Shown here piece after piece: positions 8,420 to 15,145 of a stretch of 64,000 bases of DNA (position 1 is the first letter of the stretch; each line of letters begins with the position of its first letter). A model generated the notes under the pieces. It did not search any database. It was not told the origin of the DNA and was given only the letters and a program-made list of their open reading frames with translations. Origin of the DNA: Paenibacillus sp. FSL R5-0345 (GTDB lineage Bacteria > Bacillota > Bacilli > Paenibacillales > Paenibacillaceae); contig NZ_CP009281.1 of NCBI RefSeq assembly GCF_000758585.1, forward strand, positions 3,658,001-3,722,000. Direction: 5' to 3'. A program made the translations under genes and the position numbers.

Positions 8420-8647
8420 TTAAGGAGGCGATACTTGATCCACCACATCTGAATCCATCGTGTTCGTACTGCTGGCTGCATTATTCGTAATGTTTGTACC
8501 TATGGAGTCACCTATCGAGAAGGAGTTGGCACCGGCATAGATTTTGGAGTTACTGCTCAAGATGACGGATGCTGTATTTCCTACTAAAACTGTGGAACTA
8601 GGGCCCACGCTGTTGATTTTAATGTTACCGATGATTGAAACCACCAA
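8420..8647 (-). CDS. gerPA: spore germination protein GerPA
   Basis: This is the first gene of the gerP operon, about 75 residues. GNIKINSVGPSSTVLVGNTA and AGANSFSIGD...TNTMDSDVVDQ are the two conserved blocks of GerPA/GerPF. The -SVGPSS- segment and the first position in the operon favour GerPA. No ATG is available. The TTG at 8647 is seven bases from AAAGGAGG and is preferred, with the following GTG (8644) as the alternative. Transcription is expected from the sigma-K promoter at 8675-8703. Confidence 0.88.
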   Translation of the reverse strand: MVVSIIGNIKINSVGPSSTVLVGNTASVILSSNSKIYAGANSFSIGDSIGTNITNNAASSTNTMDSDVVDQVSPP

Positions 8648-8674
8648 ACCACTCCTCCTTTCAGAATGATAACC

Positions 8675-8703
8675 TATTCTATGTAGATATTCGCCCAGAT
8701 GTC
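8675..8703 (-). promoter_or_regulatory. sigma-K promoter of the gerP operon
   Basis: On the minus strand a -35 box GACA is followed by exactly 16 bp and the -10 box CATAGAATA. This matches the mother-cell sigma-K consensus mACm-N16-CATAnnnTA almost perfectly. It lies about 25 bp upstream of the gerPA ribosome binding site. Known gerP operons are sigma-K dependent. Confidence 0.78.
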
Positions 8704-8731
8704 ACTGAATAATTCATACGACCATACAATA
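8703..8731 (+). promoter_or_regulatory. sigma-K promoter of the GerT/CotM-like gene
   Basis: The boxes are CACT, 16 bp, then CATACAATA at 8723-8731, on the plus strand. This promoter starts on the same base pair at which the divergent gerP -35 box ends, so the two promoters stand back to back. Confidence 0.72.
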
Positions 8732-8759
8732 GATAAAAAATGAAGGAGGTTCAGCGTTC

Positions 8760-9218
8760 ATGAGTCCAAATAAATCGAACCCTTTAGATTGGATGAACGA
8801 AGATCCCTTTTTTAAGAAAAAACTATCCTTAAAGTCGCTTGAAGAGCAATGGAAGCTGGATCCAAGCCAGATCGATGGTTATGTTGAAAAAATAATTAAA
8901 GAAGCTACCGCAGCGACCTCTTCGTCATTTACGAACGAAACCTCAAGTCTGCAATTTGAGCATCTAGACACACATAATTACTTGATCACGAAAATTCGTA
9001 TTCCAAGTGGAATTCACCCGGAAAGTATTTGGGCACAAATTAATCGAACACAAATCAAATTAAGCGGTCTTAGAAAAGATCATAGCGAGATCATCCCACT
9101 CCCCATTCCAGTCAATCCGGATCAGAGCAGAGGAACTTATAAACAAGGCTCATTGCAATTCAGAATGCCAAAAATGTCATCAGGAAAATTTAGAGATATC
9201 GACATCCGTTATTTATAA
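8760..9218 (+). CDS. GerT/CotM-like small heat-shock (alpha-crystallin) spore protein
   Basis: The 152-residue protein has an alpha-crystallin-type C-terminal half (HNYLITKIRIPSGIHPESIWAQINRTQIKLSGL...GSLQFRMPK). Its polar N-terminal half is like those of the sigma-K-controlled spore proteins GerT and CotM. A structural or assembly role in the spore coat affecting germination is inferred from this family, the sigma-K promoter directly upstream and the divergent gerP operon. The ATG follows GAAGGAGG. It lacks the strong IxI/V C-terminal motif of general small heat-shock chaperones, which fits a coat role better than a chaperone role. Confidence 0.75.
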   Translation: MSPNKSNPLDWMNEDPFFKKKLSLKSLEEQWKLDPSQIDGYVEKIIKEATAATSSSFTNETSSLQFEHLDTHNYLITKIRIPSGIHPESIWAQINRTQIKLSGLRKDHSEIIPLPIPVNPDQSRGTYKQGSLQFRMPKMSSGKFRDIDIRYL

Positions 9219-9290
9219 AAAAACCCTTAAAATACCTCCTTTTTACTCGTCCAAGTGGTGATCTATCCTTAAAAAAACGTCTTAGAATCA

Positions 9291-9346
9291 AAACAGCGTA
9301 TAATTTAAGTTATGCGCTGTTTTTTAGGGCGTTTTTCGCCCTTTTT
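9291..9346 (+). terminator. tandem terminators behind the GerT-like gene
   Basis: A 13-bp stem (9291-9303 with 9310-9322, AAACAGCG.ATAA) runs into TTTTT. A second hairpin follows at once (AGGGCG 9326-9331, CGCCCT 9337-9342, then TTTT). Confidence 0.82.
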
Positions 9347-9454
9347 ATTCTTAATTTTGTCTTCAATCATAAAGGAATTTATAAGCTTCATTCTCCGAAC
9401 TTTAAGGTTCCCTCGCTCATAAGATAGGGTATCAATCGCAAAGGTGGGCTATTT

Positions 9455-9631
9455 ATGTCCAAAAATAAACGCGGTAAAGCACTCTGGCGCATGCCATCCC
9501 GAGGTAGAGGAACATGCCTGATCTGCGGCAGCACTCGCATTAAGCTTTTATACATCGGAAAAGGACTCTCTGGCGAAAAGGTTAACGTGTGTAAGAAATG
9601 CGAGGGTAAACAAGTAACTAACAGTAACTAA
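9455..9631 (+). CDS. 58-residue zinc-ribbon protein of unknown function
   Basis: This short gene reads MSKNKRGKALWRMPSRGRG, then a CLIC..., then VCKKCEGKQV. The two CxxC pairs are about 27 residues apart, forming a single zinc ribbon, with a strongly basic N-terminus. AAAGGTGG lies upstream of the ATG and a structured hairpin downstream. Basic zinc-ribbon proteins of this size often bind RNA or ribosomes, but no family was recognised and the role is open. It is too short for usual ORF cut-offs, and the intact frame with paired Cys supports it as a real gene. Confidence 0.68.
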   Translation: MSKNKRGKALWRMPSRGRGTCLICGSTRIKLLYIGKGLSGEKVNVCKKCEGKQVTNSN

Positions 9632-9678
9632 ACAAAATTGTTCAGAGGATCTCCTGTCATCATTATTACAAGGCGAAC

Positions 9679-9748
9679 GGATTACTAAAAAAGTGCAATC
9701 CTGTCATCGAACCTCGATGAAACTGAATCACACTTTGCTTAGTAATCC
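9679..9748. repeat. long imperfect hairpin
   Basis: The outer arms GGATTACTAA (9679-9688) and TTAGTAATCC (9739-9748) pair perfectly. The inner arms TCATCGA (9704-9710) and TCGATGA (9714-9720) also pair, with shorter pairing (AAGTG/CACTT) between. There is no clear U-tract on either side. It lies between the convergent zinc-ribbon and GNAT genes and could serve as a shared 3'-end structure. Confidence 0.6.
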
Positions 9749-9762
9749 TCAACTTCAAAAAC

Positions 9763-10701
9763 CTATGGGAGTTCTATACGATAACGTCTTTCCTCACTTA
9801 CTAAATTGAATCCGACAGATTCATAAAGATGCAATGCAGAATCATTGTCTGTTAACACCATTAAATAAGCTTCGTCAAGTCCATGTGTTCTGAAATAATT
9901 TAACGCTTGAGAAAGCATGTACCTAGCAATTCCAAATCTTCTCCACGGCTCTAGTACAAAAACATTTTCAACATACCCACCGTTCTCTTCCTGCCATACC
10001 ATCAAGCTGCCTACAACCCTCTCCCCTTCTCGAACAACCATAGAGTTCCAAAGCGGATTTTGCTTAAACTGAGATAGCCGTTCTTTTCCGAGTGGGGTTT
10101 CTGGCCAAACCTCAGCTTCTAATTCTAAATAATGATCTTCTTCTTGCGGCGTCTCCATCATCCAAGTTGCAAATTCAAATTCCTTTTTCAGTTCAGGTAC
10201 AGTGTAGGAAGTATTAAGATTATGATTCATTTTAAATAAGCTGTTGTATTGACAGAAGCCCTTTTCTTTTTCAAAAAATAACGTATTTGCGATCTCGGAT
10301 GCGTTATTCCCCACACATAACGTCGTTTTATACTCTGCTGGTAAAGTTTCCTTTAATTCAAGTGCTCTCAAAAGGAGCGTTTGATACAAACTATCCAATA
10401 GATCATAATCTTCTTCTCGTTCAGGTATTGTTTTCAAATTCAAATAGATCGAGTGTCTGCTTTCATCTGAGCGCCCAGGCGGCACAATATTAATGATCTC
10501 AACTTGACCTTTGGCAACCATTTTCCCATTTTCAAAGGCGCAGTACACATTCTCCCAGTTTTCCTCATCACCAACCCACCAAAAAACAGCATTTCCCCGC
10601 GAAGTAACCGAGTTATATAACTCCCCCAGTAATGGCATGTCCCCTTGTTCAAAATGACGAATCGTTAATCCTTCTGATGAAAGAAGCGTAGATTTTGTCA
10701 A
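9763..10701 (-). CDS. tandem GNAT acetyltransferase
   Basis: The protein has about 312 residues with two Gcn5-related N-acetyltransferase units. The C-terminal unit is intact: beta-strand YVENVFVLEPWRRFGIARYMLSQAL with the R-x-x-G-x-A acetyl-CoA loop, then ALHLYESVGFNLVSEE. The N-terminal half (about 15-165) is a diverged GNAT fold without a clear acetyl-CoA loop. Substrate unknown. The TTG at 10701 is chosen because AAAGGGG lies seven bases upstream. A TTG at 10719 extends the frame through that ribosome binding site and is less likely. Confidence 0.78.
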   Translation of the reverse strand: MTKSTLLSSEGLTIRHFEQGDMPLLGELYNSVTSRGNAVFWWVGDEENWENVYCAFENGKMVAKGQVEIINIVPPGRSDESRHSIYLNLKTIPEREEDYDLLDSLYQTLLLRALELKETLPAEYKTTLCVGNNASEIANTLFFEKEKGFCQYNSLFKMNHNLNTSYTVPELKKEFEFATWMMETPQEEDHYLELEAEVWPETPLGKERLSQFKQNPLWNSMVVREGERVVGSLMVWQEENGGYVENVFVLEPWRRFGIARYMLSQALNYFRTHGLDEAYLMVLTDNDSALHLYESVGFNLVSEERRYRIELP

Positions 10702-10851
10702 AACAAAACCCCTTTTCAAATGAATTTATATTTATACATCAAGGTTAGCATACCTCTTCCAATTTCACCTGTTAATTAATAGTTATAATTAATTCTTATA
10801 TACCGTAACATTTATCGAGTGAACCCTGTCTTACTTATATAGGGGGACTAA

Positions 10852-11247
10852 ATGATGAAGAGACGATTTTTTATAGGCATTTCTATATTTTCAATGGGTA
10901 TTGTAATAGCTTTAGGGATCGGTACAATATCAAATATCCTAACTCCATTTAAGAGTTTCTTGCTCACTGTAGATAATCAGTCGGATGATGAAATTAGCTC
11001 TATTGAAATAGGTTTATTGCATACGGACTCCAAGGAATTATTTACAAATCCCATCAAGAAAGGTGAAACGAAGAAGTTCAAACCTACACTGAGCTTAAGT
11101 GGTGAAGGTTCTATATACCTTAAATATACTGACGCAAAAGGACGATCCACCCAAGAAACGGTATGCGGTTATACAGAGTATCTATCTGGTTATTCAACTG
11201 TCACGATTACTAATGAGGGCACAACTATAGTTCAGCAATGTAATTAA
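10852..11247 (+). CDS. membrane-anchored hypothetical protein
   Basis: The protein has 131 residues. One hydrophobic N-terminal segment (about 5-30, FFIGISIFSMGIVIALGIGT) is followed by an extracellular-looking beta-rich domain with two Cys (VCGYTEY and QQCN at the very end) that may form a disulfide. AGGGGG lies just upstream of paired ATG codons (10852 and 10855). The family was not recognised. The SSIEIGLLHTDSKELFTNPIKKGE pattern resembles small secreted Bacillales proteins of unknown role. Confidence 0.62.
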   Translation: MMKRRFFIGISIFSMGIVIALGIGTISNILTPFKSFLLTVDNQSDDEISSIEIGLLHTDSKELFTNPIKKGETKKFKPTLSLSGEGSIYLKYTDAKGRSTQETVCGYTEYLSGYSTVTITNEGTTIVQQCN

Positions 11248-11351
11248 ATCCGTCTTCTAAGGGGCTGTCCCAAAAACCTTGAAATGGCTGCTTAGGAGAT
11301 CCCTTGTTTTTGTAGTCAGATAGACGGTTGCACTCCATAAGGACGCTCCGC

Positions 11352-11465
11352 GAATGGACCGTTGTTCCAATCGCTGTTGTGTCCAGATTTTTTCATTTTC
11401 CCTTAGCGGTTAAAATCCGGAAACAAAGATGACCGCTATCGCTTTTCCACAATCAGTCCGTTCTC
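11352..11465. repeat. long imperfect inverted repeat, REP/MITE-like
   Basis: The left part GAATGGACCGTTGT (from 11352) recurs inverted as ACAATCAGTCCGTTC near 11452-11466. Nested inside, GTGTCCAGATTTT pairs with AAAATCCGGAAAC (around 11413) across a short loop. The arms keep 70-80 percent complementarity, with one arm about 12 bp longer. This symmetry with no gene suggests a folded repetitive element. No target duplication was identified. Confidence 0.45.
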
Positions 11466-11708
11466 TCCGCTGTGTAAGCGGGAAAATGGAGTTACCACAC
11501 AACCATTTCAAAGAAGAGGTTTCTTTTGCACATTCAGTATACCAAGCTCAGGAAATCCTGCGAAGCGAGGAAGGCTATGCTTTGTCCGTACGTCGCTTCG
11601 CGGCATGTGTTCGAAGAAAATAAATTAATAGACTGAGTAATGTCCATTTAAATGGCTACCAGCGAACACATTCTTGTCGTCGGCATACCGATCGCGGCCC
11701 GTCCCGTT

Positions 11709-11799
11709 GCATCCGAAAGAACCATGAGCACGAGTTGCAAGCGCGCTGCTCAGCCGTTTGCTAATCGCCATGCCAGTCTACAACTTTATTTTTCGAGTC
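11709..11799. repeat. 91-bp direct repeat, copy 1
   Basis: This copy is about 80 percent identical to 13137-13227 (shared blocks GCATCC.AAAGAA, GCTGCTCAGC.GTTTGCTAATCG, CATGCCAGTCTACA, TTTATTTTTCGAG). Differences are scattered. This copy has an in-frame stop in the plus frame that stays open in copy 2. Confidence 0.7.
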
Positions 11800-11901
11800 G
11801 CCACATACCCTCTAAGCCTGTCCACATATAACGGACGATGGATTTAAATCTCTTCATAGCAATAGAACGAGAAAAAATCTAATGTAATCTCACGTGAAAA
11901 T

Positions 11902-11935
11902 AAGCCCACTACGCCTATACGGGCATTGTGGGCTT
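11902..11935 (-). terminator. terminator of the stalk-domain gene
   Basis: The arms AAGCCCAC (11902-11909) and GTGGGCTT (11928-11935) pair perfectly. On the minus strand the hairpin is followed by ATTTTC. Confidence 0.65.
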
Positions 11936-11947
11936 CGCTGCTTAATC

Positions 11948-12625
11948 TTACTTGTAAATTGAAGTATCAAGCGGAATAATGAACCCGCCGTCAACAGCTT
12001 GTGTCACATTTATTGCGATGTTCTTTACTCCAGAAATATCTACCTCAATCATCTGGAGATCACTATTAGGCGAAATCTTCTCTACTTTTTTAAGGAGCAC
12101 ATTCTTGTCATTATCTCTAATTTCAAGAGACTCCACCTCCTTGCCAATTGCAGCGAATTGCAGAACAAGCTTCTGATATTTGCCGTTAGGGCTGAGCGCG
12201 GTATATTTAATATTGGAATTAGGTGCGCTATATAGAACTTCCTTATAATTCTTGCCGCCGTATTTGGTCAGTGCAGGGTCCTTGGTATGCAGACTGGTGT
12301 TAAAATCCTCCTGCTTCACGGGAACGCCTGCCTGCTGTTCGCCAATAATCACCTCTTTGGCTGTCCCGTCATAATTCACCGGAACATCCAGCAGCTCAGA
12401 AACAGATCGTACCGGAAGATACGTAGTTCCTTTATAGGTAATGGGAAGTACCGCTTTGCCATTCCCATCTTTGAGAGGGGTAATCTCCCCGTTCACTCTG
12501 ATTTTTAATTCTCCGTTTAACAACGCTTTAATTTCTTGAAGCTGCGAGCTAGCGAAAGCACCTGTGCCTATGCCCACTAAAAGTATCATGGTACCGCATA
12601 AAGTCGTAACAACCTTCTTCTTCAT
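11948..12625 (-). CDS. secreted stalk-domain protein (copper amine oxidase N-terminal-like)
   Basis: The protein has 225 residues with a signal peptide (MKKKVVTTLCGTMILLVGIGTGAFAS, cleavage near 26). The stalk domain KIRVNGEITPL...TYKGTTYLPVRSVSELLDVPVNYDGTAKEVIIG at about 40-95 is the Cu_amine_oxidN1-type fold that abounds in Paenibacillus surface proteins. The C-terminal 120 residues form a beta-rich domain (KYQKLVLQFAAIGKEVESLEIRDNDK), possibly NPCBM-like, for binding at the cell surface. No copper or catalytic residues are present, so an enzymatic role is not indicated. The ATG follows GAGGAGG. Confidence 0.82.
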   Translation of the reverse strand: MKKKVVTTLCGTMILLVGIGTGAFASSQLQEIKALLNGELKIRVNGEITPLKDGNGKAVLPITYKGTTYLPVRSVSELLDVPVNYDGTAKEVIIGEQQAGVPVKQEDFNTSLHTKDPALTKYGGKNYKEVLYSAPNSNIKYTALSPNGKYQKLVLQFAAIGKEVESLEIRDNDKNVLLKKVEKISPNSDLQMIEVDISGVKNIAINVTQAVDGGFIIPLDTSIYK

Positions 12626-12872
12626 TTCTGTTTTCCTCCTCTTGGGATTTCTTCAAATCCAGGTGCTCCGCAAACAACGGTTATTTGAGAGATAATCTCT
12701 TTGAAAGATGACGCTACATGCGGGATATTCTCTGCGGAGTTGAATATTTTACCATATTATATCACAAAGCCCAATGCTTCATTTCCAATTCCCACTTCTT
12801 CCAAGCCACTGATTAACCCAGCCCTTTCTAAAAGCATATAACTCTTCTTCTGTGTATTATCATCAAAACACG

Positions 12873-12907
12873 AAAAAAGGCGCTCCCGGCTGTAGTCCAG
12901 AAGCGCC
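12873..12907 (-). terminator. minus-strand terminator with no intact gene upstream
   Basis: The 11-bp stem (12879-12889 with 12897-12907, including wobble pairs) is followed on the minus strand by TTTTTT. It points leftward, away from the stretch 12910-13240, implying that a minus-strand gene once ended here. Confidence 0.75.
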
Positions 12908-12952
12908 TACTTCATTCCCATAGCAGTGCCAACTACACGCCAACCCGCGGGC

Positions 12953-13085
12953 AGTCTCTTTCAATTTTTGAATTAACTGACTCACTCGTCCCTGGGATAC
13001 ACCGATAAGCTCGACGAACTTTTTTTTGTAATGTAGCCGGTTACTCTTTTATGACCTCCACCAGTCGGACGAGCGTATCCTTGCT
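12953..13085 (-). pseudogene. probable remnant of a helix-turn-helix protein gene
   Basis: In one minus frame 12953-13018 reads FVELIGVSQGRVSQLIQKLK, which has the spacing of a helix-turn-helix (iGVSqgrVSqLI). Upstream, a different frame reads DTLVRLVEVIKE, stop, then ATLQKK. The two frames meet at a run of eight A residues. One stop and one frameshift are therefore needed to join them, and a strong terminator follows directly. This suggests a broken small DNA-binding protein gene. It is inference from short fragments. Confidence 0.35.
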
Positions 13086-13136
13086 ATGGTTCTATTTGAG
13101 CATATAATCTCGCCACCCTCCTGGCTGTCCACCCCA

Positions 13137-13227
13137 ATGCATCCAAAAGAATCAGGAGCTCGAGCTGCAGCCTCGCTGCTCAGCGGTTTGCTAATCGACA
13201 TGCCAGTCTACAGTTTTATTTTTCGAG
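13137..13227. repeat. 91-bp direct repeat, copy 2
   Basis: This is the partner of 11709-11799. Here the plus frame is open (MHPKESGARAAASLLSGLL...) but lacks a ribosome binding site. The minus frame of both copies also begins with a similar ATG-led stretch (MxISKxLSS). Neither is convincing as a gene. Confidence 0.65.
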
Positions 13228-13309
13228 GTAAAATACTTTATTTTCTTCTGACAGCATGGAAAAAGTGACGCTTGAGGTCGGTTGGCTTTTACTTGCTATA
13301 ACCAAAAAC

Positions 13310-13352
13310 AAAGAGCAGCAATTCTCCACTGACGGGAGAATTGCTGCTCTTT
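13310..13352 (-). terminator. strong terminator of the VOC gene (possibly bidirectional)
   Basis: A perfect 16-bp stem (13312-13327 with 13335-13350) is present. On the minus strand it is followed by TTGTTTTTGG, and on the plus strand by TTGACCTTTTT. It lies about 120 bp behind the VOC stop codon. Confidence 0.85.
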
Positions 13353-13473
13353 TGACCTTTTTGCGGTTTAAAAATGGAGAGTTGGCTGTCTCTAATCGTA
13401 GAAAACCTACTTTTTCACTTGGAAAGTATGTCGGGTCAAACCCTAAAGGATTTGACCGCGCAACACTTCATCG

Positions 13474-13887
13474 TTATGCATTCCCTGGAAGATTTAATTG
13501 CCAGGTCACACCAAATCGATCCGCTACCCAACCAAACTTCGGACTAAACGGATAGCTTCCAAGTGGCATTAGGACCTGTCCACCTTGCGCTAATGATTCG
13601 TAGACCCGATCAATTTCAGCTTCACTCTCACAATTTACATATAAGGATATCGCTGGCGTAAAGGTGAACCCATGCTGAACATAACTATCTATACACATAA
13701 ATACTTGTCCATGTAAAGAAAAAGAAGCCTGCACAACACTCCCTTCAGGTCCTGCTTCGTTCGCTCCATAGCGCTTAACGCTAATAACTTCAGAATCATC
13801 AAATAAGGTAGTATAGAAATTCATAGCTTCTTCTGCTTTCCCTTCGAACATAAGAAAAGTCATTATCTTTTGATTCGTTTCCTGCAT
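13474..13887 (-). CDS. VOC-family protein (PhnB-like, glyoxalase fold)
   Basis: The 137-residue protein of the vicinal oxygen chelate superfamily begins QKIMTFLMFEGKAEEAMNFYTTLF. It continues with VQASFSLHGQVFMCIDS and ends FGWVADRFGVTWQLNLP, the typical PhnB/'3-demethylubiquinone methyltransferase-like' module. These proteins form dimers with a metal or small-molecule pocket. The exact function is seldom known and is unknown here. The start codon follows GGGAGCTGG. Confidence 0.82.
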   Translation of the reverse strand: MQETNQKIMTFLMFEGKAEEAMNFYTTLFDDSEVISVKRYGANEAGPEGSVVQASFSLHGQVFMCIDSYVQHGFTFTPAISLYVNCESEAEIDRVYESLAQGGQVLMPLGSYPFSPKFGWVADRFGVTWQLNLPGNA

Positions 13888-13920
13888 AATTACCAGCTCC
13901 CTATTGTGATTTAATTTAAA

Positions 13921-14844
13921 TCATCTCATATCATTAACGCTTTCATATACTTTCAAACGGGCATACACGGTCTCGAGAACCGGATACGCATCTTGACCCG
14001 TTAAAGCCATAGCCAGAAGAGCACCATGCAGATGATCTGCTTCTACTGGTAATTGCTTATGCATATCCCGATGCATGGATGAAGTAAATTCGGGCAACAC
14101 AGAAAGCATCTTTTGCATCGTGGAAGCTGTGTTTTCCGGTCCCACAGGCATTCCAGCATTTTGAGCCAGGCTCACAATCTCTTGCAGAAGTCGCTCATAG
14201 ATAGCACGTGCCTTTGGAGATGCCAAAATAGGTCCAACTGAGCTATCCATTAAGGTTGTAATCCCACTTAAACTAGCTACAAATATATATTTTTGCCACA
14301 CTTCACGCTGAATGTCAGAACTTAATGTCACTGTGAAACCAGCATTATCCAAATGGCTCAGAAGCAACTGTGTTCGTTCGGACTCACCACCTGCCCATTC
14401 ACCAAAAACAATACTATGGAACGAGCTGCTTTGGACAATAGTACCTGCTGTATCTAGAGTTGTTTCTATATAACAAAGACCACACAATACATGTTCTGGA
14501 CCAAAACGATTCTGCAAAATGCTGAAATGATCATAACCATTGAGGAGCGGGAGGATAAGTGTATGTTCACCCACGTAGGGTTCGATGTCATTCATCACCT
14601 GAGACAAATGGTATGCCTTGACAGCTATAATAATGCAGTCGAAAGGTTCTGTTTCTTCCTCATTAGAAATCGTTCGTACAGAAGTCTGAAAATCACCGTG
14701 AACACTTTTTACGATCAACCCGTCTGCTTTTAACTGAATCTGTTTGGCAATACGAACAAGAAAAGTAACATCTTCTCCTTTTTGAGCTAAACGCCCACCG
14801 AAATATCCACCTATAGCTCCTGCACCCACGATAAGAAATCGCAT
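13921..14844 (-). CDS. panE: 2-dehydropantoate 2-reductase (ketopantoate reductase family)
   Basis: The 307-residue enzyme reduces ketopantoate to pantoate with NADPH for coenzyme A synthesis. The N-terminal Rossmann motif GAGAIGGYFGG is at 7-17. The central VKAYHL segment carries the conserved Lys. The C-terminal helical domain has KYIFVASLSGITTLMD and EADHLHGALLAMA, where Glu and Asp/His contact substrate in the family. Many Firmicutes have two or three paralogues, and some act on other 2-oxo acids, so the panE assignment is by family. The ATG follows AGGGGAG. Confidence 0.8.
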   Translation of the reverse strand: MRFLIVGAGAIGGYFGGRLAQKGEDVTFLVRIAKQIQLKADGLIVKSVHGDFQTSVRTISNEEETEPFDCIIIAVKAYHLSQVMNDIEPYVGEHTLILPLLNGYDHFSILQNRFGPEHVLCGLCYIETTLDTAGTIVQSSSFHSIVFGEWAGGESERTQLLLSHLDNAGFTVTLSSDIQREVWQKYIFVASLSGITTLMDSSVGPILASPKARAIYERLLQEIVSLAQNAGMPVGPENTASTMQKMLSVLPEFTSSMHRDMHKQLPVEADHLHGALLAMALTGQDAYPVLETVYARLKVYESVNDMR

Positions 14845-14875
14845 GATAGTCTCCCCTTTTTTTCCTTAATTTGAA

Positions 14876-14917
14876 CAAACAAACAAAAAGACCTATTAGC
14901 TATTTGCTAAACAGGTC
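14876..14917 (-). terminator. terminator between short ORF and panE
   Basis: The arms at 14890-14900 and 14906-14917 (GACCT..TTAGC / GCTAA..AGGTC) form the stem, followed on the minus strand by TTTTTGTTTG. It lies about 30 bp upstream of the panE ribosome binding site. Confidence 0.68.
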
Positions 14918-14935
14918 CGAAAGGCAAAAAAAGAG

Positions 14936-15028
14936 TCAAGTATCGACCGTTCTTTTGTCTCGGTCCTTACGGATCAGAGCAAAATCCAACGAGTTCACCT
15001 CCATGGCTACAAGTATATTTCTATTCAT
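14936..15028 (-). CDS. possible 30-residue peptide
   Basis: The frame reads MNRNILVAMEVNSLDFALIR, then KDRDKRTVDT and stop. An internal ATG (15004) would give 22 residues. There is only a weak AGG before the first ATG. Support comes from its own terminator and from lying in the only gap before panE. The peptide has no recognisable family. The stretch could instead be a structured RNA, since GACCG (14944-14948) can pair with CGGTC (14960-14964). Confidence 0.3.
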   Translation of the reverse strand: MNRNILVAMEVNSLDFALIRKDRDKRTVDT

Positions 15029-15145
15029 ATCTAAAAACCTATTAGAGCGCCATTCGATGATTTAATCGATACAGCCTCCCTGGAAAGTATAGCAAAAGAA
15101 AACATCACTGTACAAGCATAAACGCCATCCACGTCCCTACTCTTC

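Larger units (their letters stand above)
11248..11947. other. 700-bp gene-free region with repeats
   Basis: The region starts with a degenerate terminator-like hairpin (11259-11311, ends in GTTTTT). It contains a long imperfect palindrome (11352-11465) and the first copy of a 91-bp repeat (11709-11799), and ends in the terminator of the stalk-domain gene. Frames open here (for example 11429-11623 plus) have no ribosome binding site or family features. It looks like decayed or repetitive DNA rather than genes. Confidence 0.5.
12626..13473. other. 848-bp gene-poor region: leader, decayed gene and repeat
   Basis: The stretch next to the stalk gene (12626-12745) is its 5' leader and holds paired CTCCGCA (12666-12672) and TGCGGAG (12733-12739) around an AGAGAT-A-ATCTCT hairpin. 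It then holds a minus-strand terminator (12873-12907), a decayed HTH-coding stretch, copy 2 of the 91-bp repeat, and the terminator of the VOC gene. No intact gene was found. Confidence 0.55.
14845..15145. other. 301-bp gap upstream of panE with a short ORF and terminator
   Basis: The gap lies between the SgrR-like gene and panE, both minus strand. It contains a 30-codon ORF (14936-15028) followed on the same strand by T-rich sequence and a hairpin terminator. This looks like a separate short transcript or a leader that attenuates panE. Confidence 0.45.

Noticed and set aside
13086..13268. Open plus frame through the 91-bp repeat copy 2
   Set aside because: It has no ribosome binding site, copy 1 has a stop in the same frame, and no family features are visible; kept as a repeat only.
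14845..15145. T-box or other known riboswitch before panE
   Set aside because: There is no GGTGG T-box sequence on the minus strand and no other class signature; only a terminator and a short frame are visible.
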